64,000 bases of DNA from Eleusine coracana subsp. coracana (taxonomy: Eukaryota > Streptophyta > Magnoliopsida > Poales > Poaceae): NCBI GenBank assembly GCA_032690845.1, contig CM064426.1, forward strand, positions 68,312,403-68,376,402, written 5' to 3'. The position numbers and the translations under genes were made by a program. The notes beneath the pieces are model-generated. The model searched no databases. It was not told the origin of the DNA and saw only the letters and a list, made by a program, of their open reading frames with translations. How positions within the stretch are numbered: position 1 is the stretch's first letter; each line of letters starts with the position of its first letter. This document shows positions 46,035-55,947 of this stretch, piece by piece.

Positions 46035-47195
46035 AATTTAATTACTTTAGAAAATAGTCTTTTTGTCTAAAATAAAATATAATGCTCTATTTAATTTAGG
46101 TTAAATTTTAACCTATATGAAAAGTTTTTAAAATTTAGTGAAATTTAGGTCACATACCAAAATTTGAAATTTTGGGGTGCGACAACATCGCAAGCTTGGA
46201 GTTGGTAGAAAAGCTTGGCTTGACCACACAACCACACCCATGTCCATACTATATCCAATGGGTAAATTTTTATGGTAAGATAAAGGTAGATAAAATTGCA
46301 CACATTAAATTTTTTATTGGATCTTATAAGGATAGAGCAGATTTTGATATAGTGCCTATGCAATCGTGTCATTTGTAATTGAGTAAGCCTTGGATTTCTA
46401 CAAATAATGCTTTGTAAAATACCATTGCTAATAGCTATTCATTTAAATACAATGGCAGAAGAGTTACTCTTAAACCTATGACCGCTGCTGAAATTTTAGA
46501 AGAGGATCAACAAAGACTTGAGAGAAGAAAGAACAAAGCATTTAGAATAGAATTTGATGCTTTAAATGTTGCAACACTTTTAAAATCTGAATTACTAGAG
46601 GATGAACATATTTCCTTGCCTCTTGTTGCAACTAATATATTTCAGGTTCTACACAAAGAAGAGGATAGTGAGAAAGATAAAGAACAAGTTGTTGTTTCAA
46701 GTAAGAACTTTCCTAATGTGCTGAATTGTTCCAACAATCTTATTGTATTGGAATCTTGTCTTGATTTGTCATTGCCACAAGTTGATTTATCTACTGATCC
46801 TTGTGATAAAGATAAGTTATATGCCAATGTTTCACTTATATCTTTGCCATAAAAAATGAATGAGCTTGATGATTTTGCTTATGATTCACCTATTAGTGCT
46901 GAAATTAAACATTTGATTCTAGTTTCATGTGAAAGGGAAGAACATAAATTATTGTCTTCTATAAATACTTTGGGTTATATTGAATTTGATGTTCTATGTG
47001 ATCTAAATACTGTGGAGAAGAATATCTTTTCTCAAACTGAATTGCCTTTATTAGCAAGAAACATTTTTTATGCTATTGGCAACTATGATCAGAGGTTTGT
47101 TTATGGTGCATAGAGTTTATGTTTGTTCAAAATTGAAACCCCCTTGTGTTCTACAAATAAATGATCAACTAGAAAACTTTATAACAATTACCAAC

Positions 47196-47637
47196 TGCGA
47201 CACCGTAATCGGTCTTTGGGCCATGTATCAAGTTGAGCCCACTTAGGGCCACGTCCAGGGGGTCTTGCATGACCCTAGGGTCCTCATATACAGCCGCCAC
47301 CTCTTCATTAGGGTTTGGGTTTTGCTTAAATTATTCTATTGATAACAGTTTCACCGTTTGATCGGTTTGTGAGACCCCAACTTGTGAGATTCATCGTATA
47401 CTTATAAATTTGGTTGCATTCTTCTTGTTTTTGCTTGTGTTCTTGATTTGTAGGCAAGGATAAGCCTTCTCGGCAAGGTCAACCATTCTTGAACGGTTGA
47501 TAACCAGAGGAGACGTTGTGTTGCGATTACGGGGTTCAGAACATGTCGTTTGGAAGCCGGATTGATTTGTGTCCTGTCTCTACCTTAATCAAGATTATCA
47601 GAACCTATCAGAAGAACGGGAACCCTTGTCCACATCA
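47196..47637 (+). repeat. LTR 2 of the gypsy element
   Basis: 442 bp, matching 41197-41639 end to end. The sequence just before it is not a clear polypurine tract. Confidence 0.75.
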
Positions 47638-47918
47638 GCCCATCCCCCACGTGGCTGCGCCTCCCCTCCCCCAACTCCTCCTCTCCCCGTGCCCGCCCCG
47701 TAACATTCTCTTTTCCTTTCCTCAATGCAGCATTAGGTGGCGGCGAGCAGATTCGAGCGTCCGGTCCATGACTGATGGGGTGGAAGGCCATTGGCGGATT
47801 CAAACGCTATCTCACCCCTCCTCCGCCACAGTGCGGTTGCAGATGAAGCTGTAGGTGGTGTGCGCCACCACCACGGCGCCAGATCTATGGGCGGGCCGTG
47901 GCGGTGTGGGTGTGGCAT
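47638..47918. other. GC-rich host or older-element sequence left of the CACTA element
   Basis: GC-rich, with no recognised gene. It continues at 52868 once the CACTA element is removed (CAT target at both sides). Confidence 0.4.
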
Positions 47919-49173
47919 CACTACTAGAATAAAGCTCTACAGCAGCGGGCCAAAAGGAGCTTTAGTGGCGGAACACTAAAACACCATTGAGGCTCTGACA
48001 CTATTTAATTACATAGTTAGTAGTGGGCTAATGCCCGCTACTGACACACATGACACTACCATAAAAAAGGCGTCAATGACAGTCTAGGAACCGCCACCAT
48101 CGCCATAACCTAAACGCTACTACCAAAATTGGCTTGGGGGCCCCACCGGTCCTATACATGTGAATGGTGCTAGGTCCCACCCTAGCCGCGCCGCCGCTTC
48201 ACTTCACCCACCGCCTGTTTTACGTCCATGCCGACCGCCGCGCGCCTGCGCCGACCTCCGTATCCGCACTAGGTCTCCACCAGAGACGGCGGTGGAGGAG
48301 GGGCCACCGCGAGCTCCACCAAAGCCGTTGTTGGCACTCCCCAAGTGCCCCTTTTATATGTGAATATTACCCCAATTAGAGCATAATTGATACTAATTTA
48401 GGCTATTTATCTATGATATTGTCTATATATTAGTATATGCGTTGTTTTGGAGCTTTATTGCATAAGCAGATAAAATTGGTGATTAAAGTGATGCTAGAGA
48501 GGACAGGAATCAGAACTGACAAAAAGCACTAAAGAAGCCCAGTGCGCCAATTGGTGCAGTCCATCAGCCGGTCGGTGCAAGGTTATTTTGGCCCACAGAA
48601 GTGACCGAGGCCCATTCCATATGTTTATGGAAGTTTATCTGCGCAAGACACTTGAAGATATTTGCCTAGAAGATTTATGGAACTTCAAGATCTCGACGTG
48701 CAGTACAAGACTTTATCTCGAAGGAAAAGACCCACATGGCAGCTATGGAAGACAGAGGAACCGACTTGGAGAAGAAACCAGAGAAGATACGGCTTGCACC
48801 AATCGGCGCAACCACCTTATTTGCTAGAAACTGAATCTTTTACGAGTACCTTTGCGCTGGCCAGTCTCCCCTCATGCAACCTAAATTCGACAGTAGTGTT
48901 GACTAGATCTTTTATTGTTAACTTTGTTTAATTACCCCTAAGGTCCCAGTGGATTCGATAAACTTTAGAATACTCAATTCAAGGGAAAAGTGCTACAATC
49001 GTACACCGTCCTCTTACGGTATATAAGTGGGTGCGTAGTTACGACCAATAAGCTTACCTTTTTCTAGCACCGTTGCCGGGGACCATAGTAGGTTTTTAAA
49101 CATTGTTTGATGTATTAGTGTTTAGTCATTGTGCTATATTTTACTCGTCTCTTTAGTACATATATTTTGTTAA

Positions 49174-50216
49174 GTGAAACTAATAGGTATGGACGGTCCT
49201 AAGTCAAACAAACCCTCTAATTACACCGATGATCCAGAAAGACTGTTTTACAAGAAGAGAACAACGGAGAAGAGAAGCAAGTCACTTGGAGATTTATCTG
49301 GAGAAGCAGTCCGTGTCACCCCTCGAGCATTATTCACAATAGAAGCCCCAGTTCAAGATCAAGAAGAGGAGATGACAGAGGTACCTATGGTTAATCGTCT
49401 CAAGCCTCAATTGACTAATTTTGTCAAGACAGATTTCCAAGAAGCTCAAGATCAACTTCCCTATCAATTGGAGAAATATGTTGGAATAGTGGCACAACAA
49501 CCGTTCACAGGTTCGAAAGATTCCAATCATCACATGCAACACTTCCTTGAGGTTTGTAGTACATTTAAGATAGCGGGATTAACCGGAGACCAATCACGTG
49601 TGCGATTGTTCCCTTTCTCTCTAGTTGGACGCCCCAAGCAATGGTACAATGGATTGGAAAACTCAGTAAAGACAGTGTGGAACACGTTAGCATCTGAATT
49701 CTTGGCCAAATACTTCCCTCTTGGTAAGACTCAAGCTTTGAAGAATAAAATTCTTTGATTTACACAGAATGTTGATGAGGGTAATGGAGAAGCATGGGAG
49801 AGATACAATGAATATATTGATGCATGACCTCATCATGGTCTGACGGTTGGAGAGGTTGTTGAGAGGTTCTACACATGATTGAATCTTCTATCTCGTCAAC
49901 ACTTGGATGCTTCAGTTGCAAGTTCATTCATGTCAAAAACTCCTACCAAAGCTAAGAATTTGATCAAGTTGCTAGTTAAAAATCAATCGTGGAATGGTGA
50001 GAGAAGTTCAAGGAATTTGCAACCTTCAAAAGGAGTGGCAAAGAGTGTGATTGAGAGGACTCATGAAGACTTGATTATAGATCGCCTCAACGCTATTCAA
50101 AGGAGGTTGGACAATAATCTTTATATCCCTAAGGAAGAGCCACTCAAGCTAGCGGAATCACGCTCCACTTGTAGTGAGTGTGGAGAATTTGGTCATGTGC
50201 AGAAAGATTGCCCCTG
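49174..50216 (+). pseudogene. Athila-like gag, broken
   Basis: Open from 49174 to 49756 with the gag core HFLEVCSTFKIAGL, RLFPFSLVGRPKQWY and FLAKYFPLGKTQ. A TGA at 49756 and further stops interrupt it. The frame then continues to a zinc knuckle CSECGEFGHVQKDC (C-x2-C-x4-H-x4-C) ending near 50214. The retrotransposon gag family is clear; the copy is inactive. Confidence 0.85.
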
Positions 50217-50751
50217 AAGAGATGAAGATGCTAGAATATATGAAGAATAATAGATAGAAGCCCCAATATCAGCAGCAAAGGATCTCATTCTCTCCTAGTT
50301 TGTCCATGCAAAATTCTATTCCACTTCGTCTCCAATGTCATGAGTTCTTCCAAGCTCAAGAGAAGATCAACAAGGACAATCAAGTTAAATTCAAGGAGAT
50401 TGATCATGTCCTTGAGGGAATTAATGACAAGGTGATAGAAATTGGGAGCTCCAATGAGCAGATTTTGAAGCATACTAAGATTATGGAGCAACAGATGGGA
50501 CAGTTATCGCAAACCATTCAAGGCAATAAAGGGGCTATTCCTGGCAATACGAAGTCTGTAGAGCAGTTGAAAGAAATAGCTATGTTGTCAGGAAAATAAA
50601 CAGAAGATCCAGAGCACCCTGCGGGAGCAAGGAGGCCCCGTGCCGAGGCACACACCTGGTGCCGAACAGCGCGATGGTCCTGACGGCACCGATCGGCTCC
50701 CTAAAAGCACCGATCATCGCGAGGAGGATGTTGATCTCTCTGGTCTAAAAA

Positions 50752-51435
50752 ATGGGTATGGAGACAGAGGAGCATGGCCCTGCCATATTCCTGGATACTC
50801 AGCTGCTGACAAAGACAGAAAGAGCGCGGCAACACGACGAGCAATTTGCATGGTTCGTCGATATTATGAAGAAGCTTTACATCAATGTCCCTTTTGTTGA
50901 TGCTATTCAAGAACCCACCTATGCCAAGTACATTAAGGACATGATGCAAAACAAGAAGTCTCTAGTTTCTAAGGAGGTTGTGAAGGTTACTAAGGAGCTT
51001 ACAGCGACAATCAATGATATTGTGCTTAAGAAGAAACCCGACCCTGGATCACCAAGCATCAAATGCATGATTGGAACAAGGATATTTGATAGGTGCTTGT
51101 GCGATCTTGGAGCAAGTGTAAGTATTATGCCTCATCATATATTCACAATTCTCAATTTGCCTGAATTGGAGCCTACGGGTATGTGTTTGGAGTTAGCCGA
51201 TCAATCGATACGCTTCCCTGATGGAATTGCTGAGGATGTGCCTGTTCAAATTAGAGATCATATCATCCCTGTTGATTTTATTGTGCTTGATATGGATAAG
51301 AGGATGAAGACCCCGTTGATCTTAGGCAGACCCTTCTTGAGGACGACAAGAGCAAGTATTGATGTTGGGAGTGGTGAGATAAGCTTCGATATAAGTGGGA
51401 CTCCCTACTCTTTAAGGTTTCGCCTAAAAGGGTGA
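50752..51435 (+). pseudogene. Athila-like retropepsin domain
   Basis: A 227-codon open stretch with the aspartic protease pattern: CLCDLGASVSIMP (catalytic D, with LGA in place of SGA) and later LILGRPFLRTTRA. It stops at 51433-51435 and no reverse transcriptase follows. It lies downstream of the broken gag in the same element. Confidence 0.8.
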
Positions 51436-52867
51436 AGAGTGCCGTACTGTTGATGAAGTGAAGAGATACAAGACACCGTGGCAACATGGCGTCGAGAGTA
51501 ATTGGAGGGAATGTATGGATAGGTTGTTCGAGCTATATGAACCATGGAGGTAAGAGAACCTTGTAGTGTCATGGCCTCATATCCCGCACCGCGACACTAA
51601 GGATTGATTGTTTGCGGGGAGGTCAAGCTCTTTGACCTCTAAATAACTAGAGCGCTCTTGGGCGGCAACCCAATGATCGGGGGATTTAGAAGTTGTTTAG
51701 TGCTTACGGAAGGGTAACCCGTTTCATTTAGTTAATTAGTGCTGACCGAGAGGACAACCCGGTGTTTTTAATTTGCTTGCTTTTAGTAAAGATAATCTCC
51801 CGAATAAAAGAAATAGAAAAGGTGTGTGCTTAATTCTTGTGTGCTCTTGCGTTTTCTGTTTATTTACGCAAAACTATGTATATACATACTGTAGACTAAC
51901 AACGCAGGAATAAAACAAAAAAGACCAAAAATAGGAAGGGGCAGTGCTTGCGCACTTCTATGTCAGTCAGCGCATTACTGCCCAGTTCAGGATAGAAGGA
52001 CACCTAGAATTGAAGGTTGACGACTGCCACGCGCCTGCGCCGACCGCTGCGCGCCTGCGCTGACCTCCGCGTCCACCCCCGCCTGGCGCTAGGTCTCCAC
52101 CAGAGCCGGCGGTGGAGGAGGGGCCACCGCGAGGTCCACCGAAGCCGGCTGTGAAGGAGGGGCCACCATGCTCTCCACCGGAGCCGAGCCCCCTGCTGCC
52201 TCCGCCGCCGACGTGCCGCTGCTCTAGAGCGGAGGGCTAAGGACGACGGGGCTCAGAGGAGGACTTGGGCGGCAGAGGCCTGTGTTGGCATGGATGACGG
52301 TGACCCGACCCCACGAGCATCATCTGTGGTGCGCACGACCCCAACGACGCCTGCCTCCCATTGCCGAAGGAGGAGGCGGAGGAGCTAGAGTGACCGGAGA
52401 GGGAGTAGGAGGTGATGCGGCATAGAGCGGTGGTGGTGCGACGGTGGCAGCAGCGCAACCCTAACCCTAACCTTAGGAGGCGGTGCGACGCGCATGGAAA
52501 GCGACCCGAGGCCGCACCGCCTCCTAATTTATATATACTTAGCGGGCCTCAGTAGTAGGCCACTACTCTCAGACTCGCAGCTATGAGGCCTTTAGGTCTT
52601 AGTTGTAGGCTTGACAGTGCCAGCTACCGGGTTCTCAACCCTAATAGTGGGCATTAGGGCCCGCTATTCTTCTTTAATGACTTAGTGGCGGGTATTATGT
52701 TGTCAATAGCAGGCATACAATGCCCGCTACTAAGGTTTGGCTCACAGTAGCGGACCAGGTCCCTCCCCACTCTTAGTTGCGAGCACTTATAAGGCCTGTT
52801 GCACTTATAAGGCCTGTTGGTGAGCTTTTTACCTCGTCCGTCACTGTAGAGCTTTTTTGTAGTAGTG

Positions 52868-53399
52868 CATGGTGGCGCCGGAATAGGGCGGGCGGGGCGC
52901 GGCATCGGCCAAAGCTCGGGAGGTGGAAGAAGTGCTAGACTCAATGACAAACGGGATCCATCTGTGAGAGAAAAAAATGGGGGCCTTGGTTGAATTGGTC
53001 ACTGGAGTTATCAGGTCATTTTGGGGCTTCCTATTTTTTTAGGCCGACTTGTAAATGAAGTTTGCGAACTCCAATTTATATGCCCGGTTGGAGATGCTCG
53101 CGCTGATGCCTTGCCCGAAGAATCTATCCAGCATGCCTTATCTTCTCCTGGCAGCGACGACAGAGCGTCCATCGCCGCCTCCGCGACCGCACCCTGTCCG
53201 CTACCAAAAGGAGTATAAGGCAGCTCAAATGGCATCACCTCCAGCTGCGTTTATCGGCGTCGCGCCCGCAGCATCCAGCGCCATCGCGTGTTCAGGTATT
53301 AACCATGGAAGAGGTTTTCGTTTGTCGACATTAGTGAGCTCCAGTTCATGGCATTACCGAGCTCCAGTTCAGTCATTCTCGAACAAGCGTTTATTTAAT
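52868..53399. other. Unassigned sequence right of the CACTA element
   Basis: Continuation of the 47638-47918 sequence, then moderately GC-rich sequence with no recognised gene. It ends with the left target repeat of the next MITE. Confidence 0.4.
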
Positions 53400-53556
53400 C
53401 GAATTTTCTAGCTTTCAATCTATCCTTTGTGTTTTGATTTTATTTTTATAGGATTTTTTATATAATAATTAAAAACTGTTAGATATAATATCTATGGTTC
53501 AAAATGGTGACTAAAAGTTATTGGTACTTTCACTTACGTGAAAATTAGCAACCCCC
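53400..53556. mobile_element. Mutator-like MITE, 157 bp, relative of 4314-4495
   Basis: Shares the interior of 4314-4495 (TATAGGATTTTTTATATAAT, GTTAGATATA, then GAAAATTAGCAAC at the right end). It has lost part of the left inverted repeat. An 8-of-9 direct repeat, TTATTTAAT / TTATTTAAG, lies at 53391-53399 and 53557-53565. Confidence 0.75.
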
Positions 53557-53924
53557 TTATTTAAGAGTTTGGCTCATGTGCAAGGTGCCCTGCACATATT
53601 AGGTGCAAGGTGAAAAGCTGTGCACCATGTATCCTTGGCGGCTCTATTAAAACTCAGTTGTTTGGAAACTAATTCTGAATATACAGATGGTATATAGTGC
53701 TGCCTAGCGGGAAATACTCACGCCAACGGAACGCGGCGTGGGAGCAGGATTGTTTGTCCGCCGGCAGCGCCCACGCCGGCGAGATCGTGCACCTGGTTGG
53801 CCTATTCGCATGGATTTAATTGGACTACCAACGAAGTGTGTTAAAAAATCTTCGATATTGTCAGACCACCTTGCTAATCTCCTAAATTAATGTTTGTTCA
53901 TTCTTCTTGCGGCAGCTACACTCT
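53557..53924. other. Unassigned sequence
   Basis: Nothing recognised beyond the MITE target repeat at its left edge. Confidence 0.35.
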
Positions 53925-54339
53925 ATAACAGCGTTAAAAAAAAAGCTCCTAGCGGCGTTTTTGAAGAGATCTGTTACTACAGTTGTCCTTCAATTTTTAG
54001 TGACGGATCATAATGTAAACCACCCCTAAAATTCATTTTTACGTGGCGGCTCACATTACGGACCGCTCGTATAAATGGGCTCTATTTTTTAGCGGCGGTC
54101 CATAATGTGAGCTATAGCTAAATCAATTTTTTAGCGGTGGTTTACAACTTGGCCTGCCGCTAAACATTGAGGCCCATTTCATTTTTTTGGCCCATTTATT
54201 CCAAACCCTAACTCTCTCCAATAAATTGCCTCTCAACCCTAGCTGCTCACCTCTCTCTCACACACTCGCGCGCCACCGGCCGTGCCTCTCCTCTCTGGCT
54301 CTATCTCACCTCCCCCCCACCTCCCCCCCTCTCTCTCTC

Positions 54340-54345
54340 GCCTCC

Positions 54346-54377
<32 letters not shown>

Positions 54378-54378
54378 G
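54340..54378. repeat. (CT)n microsatellite
   Basis: CT dinucleotides inside the degraded CACTA-derived element. A similar run lies at about 59716-59791 in its relative. Confidence 0.85.
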
Positions 54379-55021
54379 GCAGAACATGAGCTCGATGAGG
54401 CCCGCCTCCGCGCGAGCGCGAGCTCCGGCCTTCCTCCACGCGGGCACGAGCTTTGGCCCTCCTCCGCGCGAGCTCAATCCGGCCCTCCTCCGCGCGAGTC
54501 GATCCGACCTTCCTCTAGCGGCGTCTTCCTCCGCACGAGCTTCGACATCTCCCTCCCTTCATCCACGCAAGCTCGACGAGGCCTTCCTCCGCGCGAGCTA
54601 TGGCCCTCCTCCAGCGACGTCTTCCTCCGCGCGAGCTCCGGCGTCTCCCTCCCTTCATCCACGTGAGCTCAACGAGGCCTTCTCCCTCTCCTCCTCCAGA
54701 TGCGGCGATGAATCTAGGAGGTAGCGGCGGTGCCCCCTCTTCTCCCTCTCCTTCCCTAGATGCGGCGGCGACCGGGGCTGCTCTGGCGCTCAGAGCGGAT
54801 CTGGGTGGGGCTGCTCCGGATCCAGCACTCAGAGGCGGCCGAGCGTGGCGGGGCTGCTCCGGCGCTTAGAGGCGGGCGGGGCTGCTTAGGATCCGGCCTG
54901 CTCCCTCTTCGCGGCGGCGCGGCGCGGACGGAGGCGGACGGGCCTACATGGGCTCAGACACGGGCTTTTTTTTTGTTTTCTTGGATTGGAGGTAGTGGCG
55001 GTTCATTTTTTTTCCAACGAA

Positions 55022-55362
55022 GGGTGTGTTCATTTCTTTGGGTCTAAATTTTAGTGAGGTCACATCAATCATTAAAATGCTATATATGATTATTAAATAT
55101 ATATTAAATATAAAACTAATTACAGAGTTGAATGCGCAACAACAAATTTATTAAGCTTAATTAAATCATCATTAAGAGATGTTTACTGTAGCATCATATT
55201 ATCTAATCATGACCTAATTAGTTTTAATAAATTTATCTCGTCATTTAGAGGGAGGGTTATGAACTGGATTTTATCAGTAATCTATATTTAATACTCCTAA
55301 TTAATATCACAATATTCGATGTGACAGGTCTAAAAATCAGAGAGTGGGAAACGAACACACCC
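55022..55362. mobile_element. MITE, 341 bp, family A copy 2
   Basis: Starts GGGTGTGTTCATTT and ends AAACGAACACACCC, with the 3-bp repeat GAA on both sides (55019-55021, 55363-55365). It is similar over its whole length to 22782-23124. Confidence 0.82.
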
Positions 55363-55440
55363 GAAATCCGCCGCTACAAACCTTGTTTTTTAGCGGCCTT
55401 TGCGTAGCTGCGGGCTGTCCCGCCCGCCGCTACAGTGCAT

Positions 55441-55947
55441 CAACAAAACACTTACAACGGTCCATATGACGAGTTTGTTGAATCGAACGGTTTATTCTTA
55501 ACGGGTGACGTGGGTTAATGGATTTTGAGAGAATGCACGCATTTTAATATAGATAAGATAGATAGATAGATTTGTTTAGATATATGTACATGATTTTTCT
55601 CATTTCAAAATAAGATTTCTTTTTTAGATGACAATTCTCAAGCATTTTTGTTGTGAACTGAAACAAAAATCTATCCAGAAAAAAATTTATAGAAAAATGA
55701 ATACTAATGTGAATTACATTAAAATATTGATAAGTATAGATATATAGATCCCTTACACCAACGACTTACAATTAAGTGTAACGTAGATGCTTTAGGTAAG
55801 TCTAGCATTACTCTTGAAACAACTAAAGCACAAAAGGAAAGTACACAATGAGGTGCCAACTCTGATAGTTATGCAGTAAGCTTTCTTCTTATTCCGTTTA
55901 AACTCTTTTCTAGAACAAGTGGAAACTCACATATTCGGATCTGGGAC
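55441..55947. other. 3' flank of the DUF4220/DUF594 gene
   Basis: AT-rich, with a short GATA run near 55555-55571. It should include the 3' UTR of the minus-strand gene. Nothing else is seen. Confidence 0.4.

Larger units (their letters stand above)
42728..46184. mobile_element. Probable solo LTR, 3.46 kb, inside the gypsy protease
   Basis: Starts TGTCACACCCGGTTTTAAGG and ends GGGGTGCGACA. It has TG...CA ends and is flanked by the 5-bp repeat ACATC (42723-42727 and 46185-46189). It has no coding region, no internal primer site and no second LTR, which fits a solo LTR left by recombination. The TGTCACACCC / GGGTGCGACA ends are typical of large grass gypsy LTRs. It contains a minisatellite (43220-43440), an AT-rich degenerate repeat region (about 44480-44960), a GC-rich promoter-like block (45030-45730) and a trinucleotide run. 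Confidence 0.8.
42518..46850 (+). pseudogene. Gypsy retropepsin-like region, interrupted by a solo LTR
   Basis: Before the insert the frame reads HFVVKDRRCHVIIDGESSRN, a retropepsin start with DGES in place of the usual D[ST]G. After the insert (46185 on) it resumes NIASLELVEKLGL, PHPCPYYIQWVN, FFIGSYKDRADFDIVPMQ. Then come stops and a charged Lys/Glu/Asp-rich frame to 46850. The two halves fit directly once the 3.46-kb insert and one target copy are removed. No reverse transcriptase follows. A degraded, non-functional copy. Confidence 0.7.
41197..47637 (+). mobile_element. Rearranged gypsy-type LTR retrotransposon (no RT or integrase), split by a solo LTR
   Basis: Two similar repeats of 443 and 442 bp (41197-41639, 47196-47637) start TGCGACACCG and end CCACATCA. 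A primer site follows the first. Between them are a leader, a retropepsin-like fragment and a charged linker region, but no reverse transcriptase or integrase. No matching target duplication was found, and the first LTR is preceded by another element's polyprotein tail. So this is a recombined or partly deleted structure rather than a clean insertion. A 3.46-kb insert sits inside the protease region. Confidence 0.75.
48338..52010 (+). mobile_element. Athila-like LTR retrotransposon fragment inside the CACTA element
   Basis: Begins with an LTR-like TGTTGGCACTCCCCAAGTGC. It shows a primer site of the CACCGTTGCCGGGGAC type at about 49068-49083 (tRNA-Asp style, usual for Athila). It carries broken gag and protease regions. 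There is no reverse transcriptase and no second LTR, and the right border at about 52010 is approximate. On both sides lies a similar GC-rich block (CTAGGTCTCCACCAGAG, then GGCGGTGGAGGAGGGGCCAC) at about 48267-48310 and 52089-52135. The fragment therefore lies between duplicated CACTA sequence. Confidence 0.7.
47919..52867. mobile_element. CACTA-type DNA transposon, 4.95 kb, containing a retrotransposon fragment
   Basis: The left end CACTACTAGAATAAAGCTC and the reversed right end CACTACTACAAAAAAGCTC are CACTA terminal repeats. The 3-bp duplication CAT flanks it (47916-47918, 52868-52870). Subterminal motifs such as AGTGGGCTAATGCCCGCTAC recur near both ends in both orientations. No CACTA transposase is present, so it is non-autonomous. 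An Athila-like fragment fills most of the interior. Confidence 0.9.
53925..55440. mobile_element. Degraded CACTA-derived element, relative of 59278-60451
   Basis: Its left part (TCTATAACAGCG, AAAAAAGCTCCTAGCGGCG, TTTTTGAAGAGATCTG) aligns with 59300-59380. Repeated TTTTTAGCGGCGGTCC-type subterminal blocks follow. The CACTA ends and target repeat are no longer visible. The centre has a CT run (54340-54378) and Pro/Ser-rich GC repeats, and a family A MITE is nested near the right end. Confidence 0.65.

Noticed and set aside
54187..54869. Ser/Pro/Arg-rich frames around the CT run
   Set aside because: Low-complexity GC repeats inside a degraded CACTA-derived element; frames are open on both strands.
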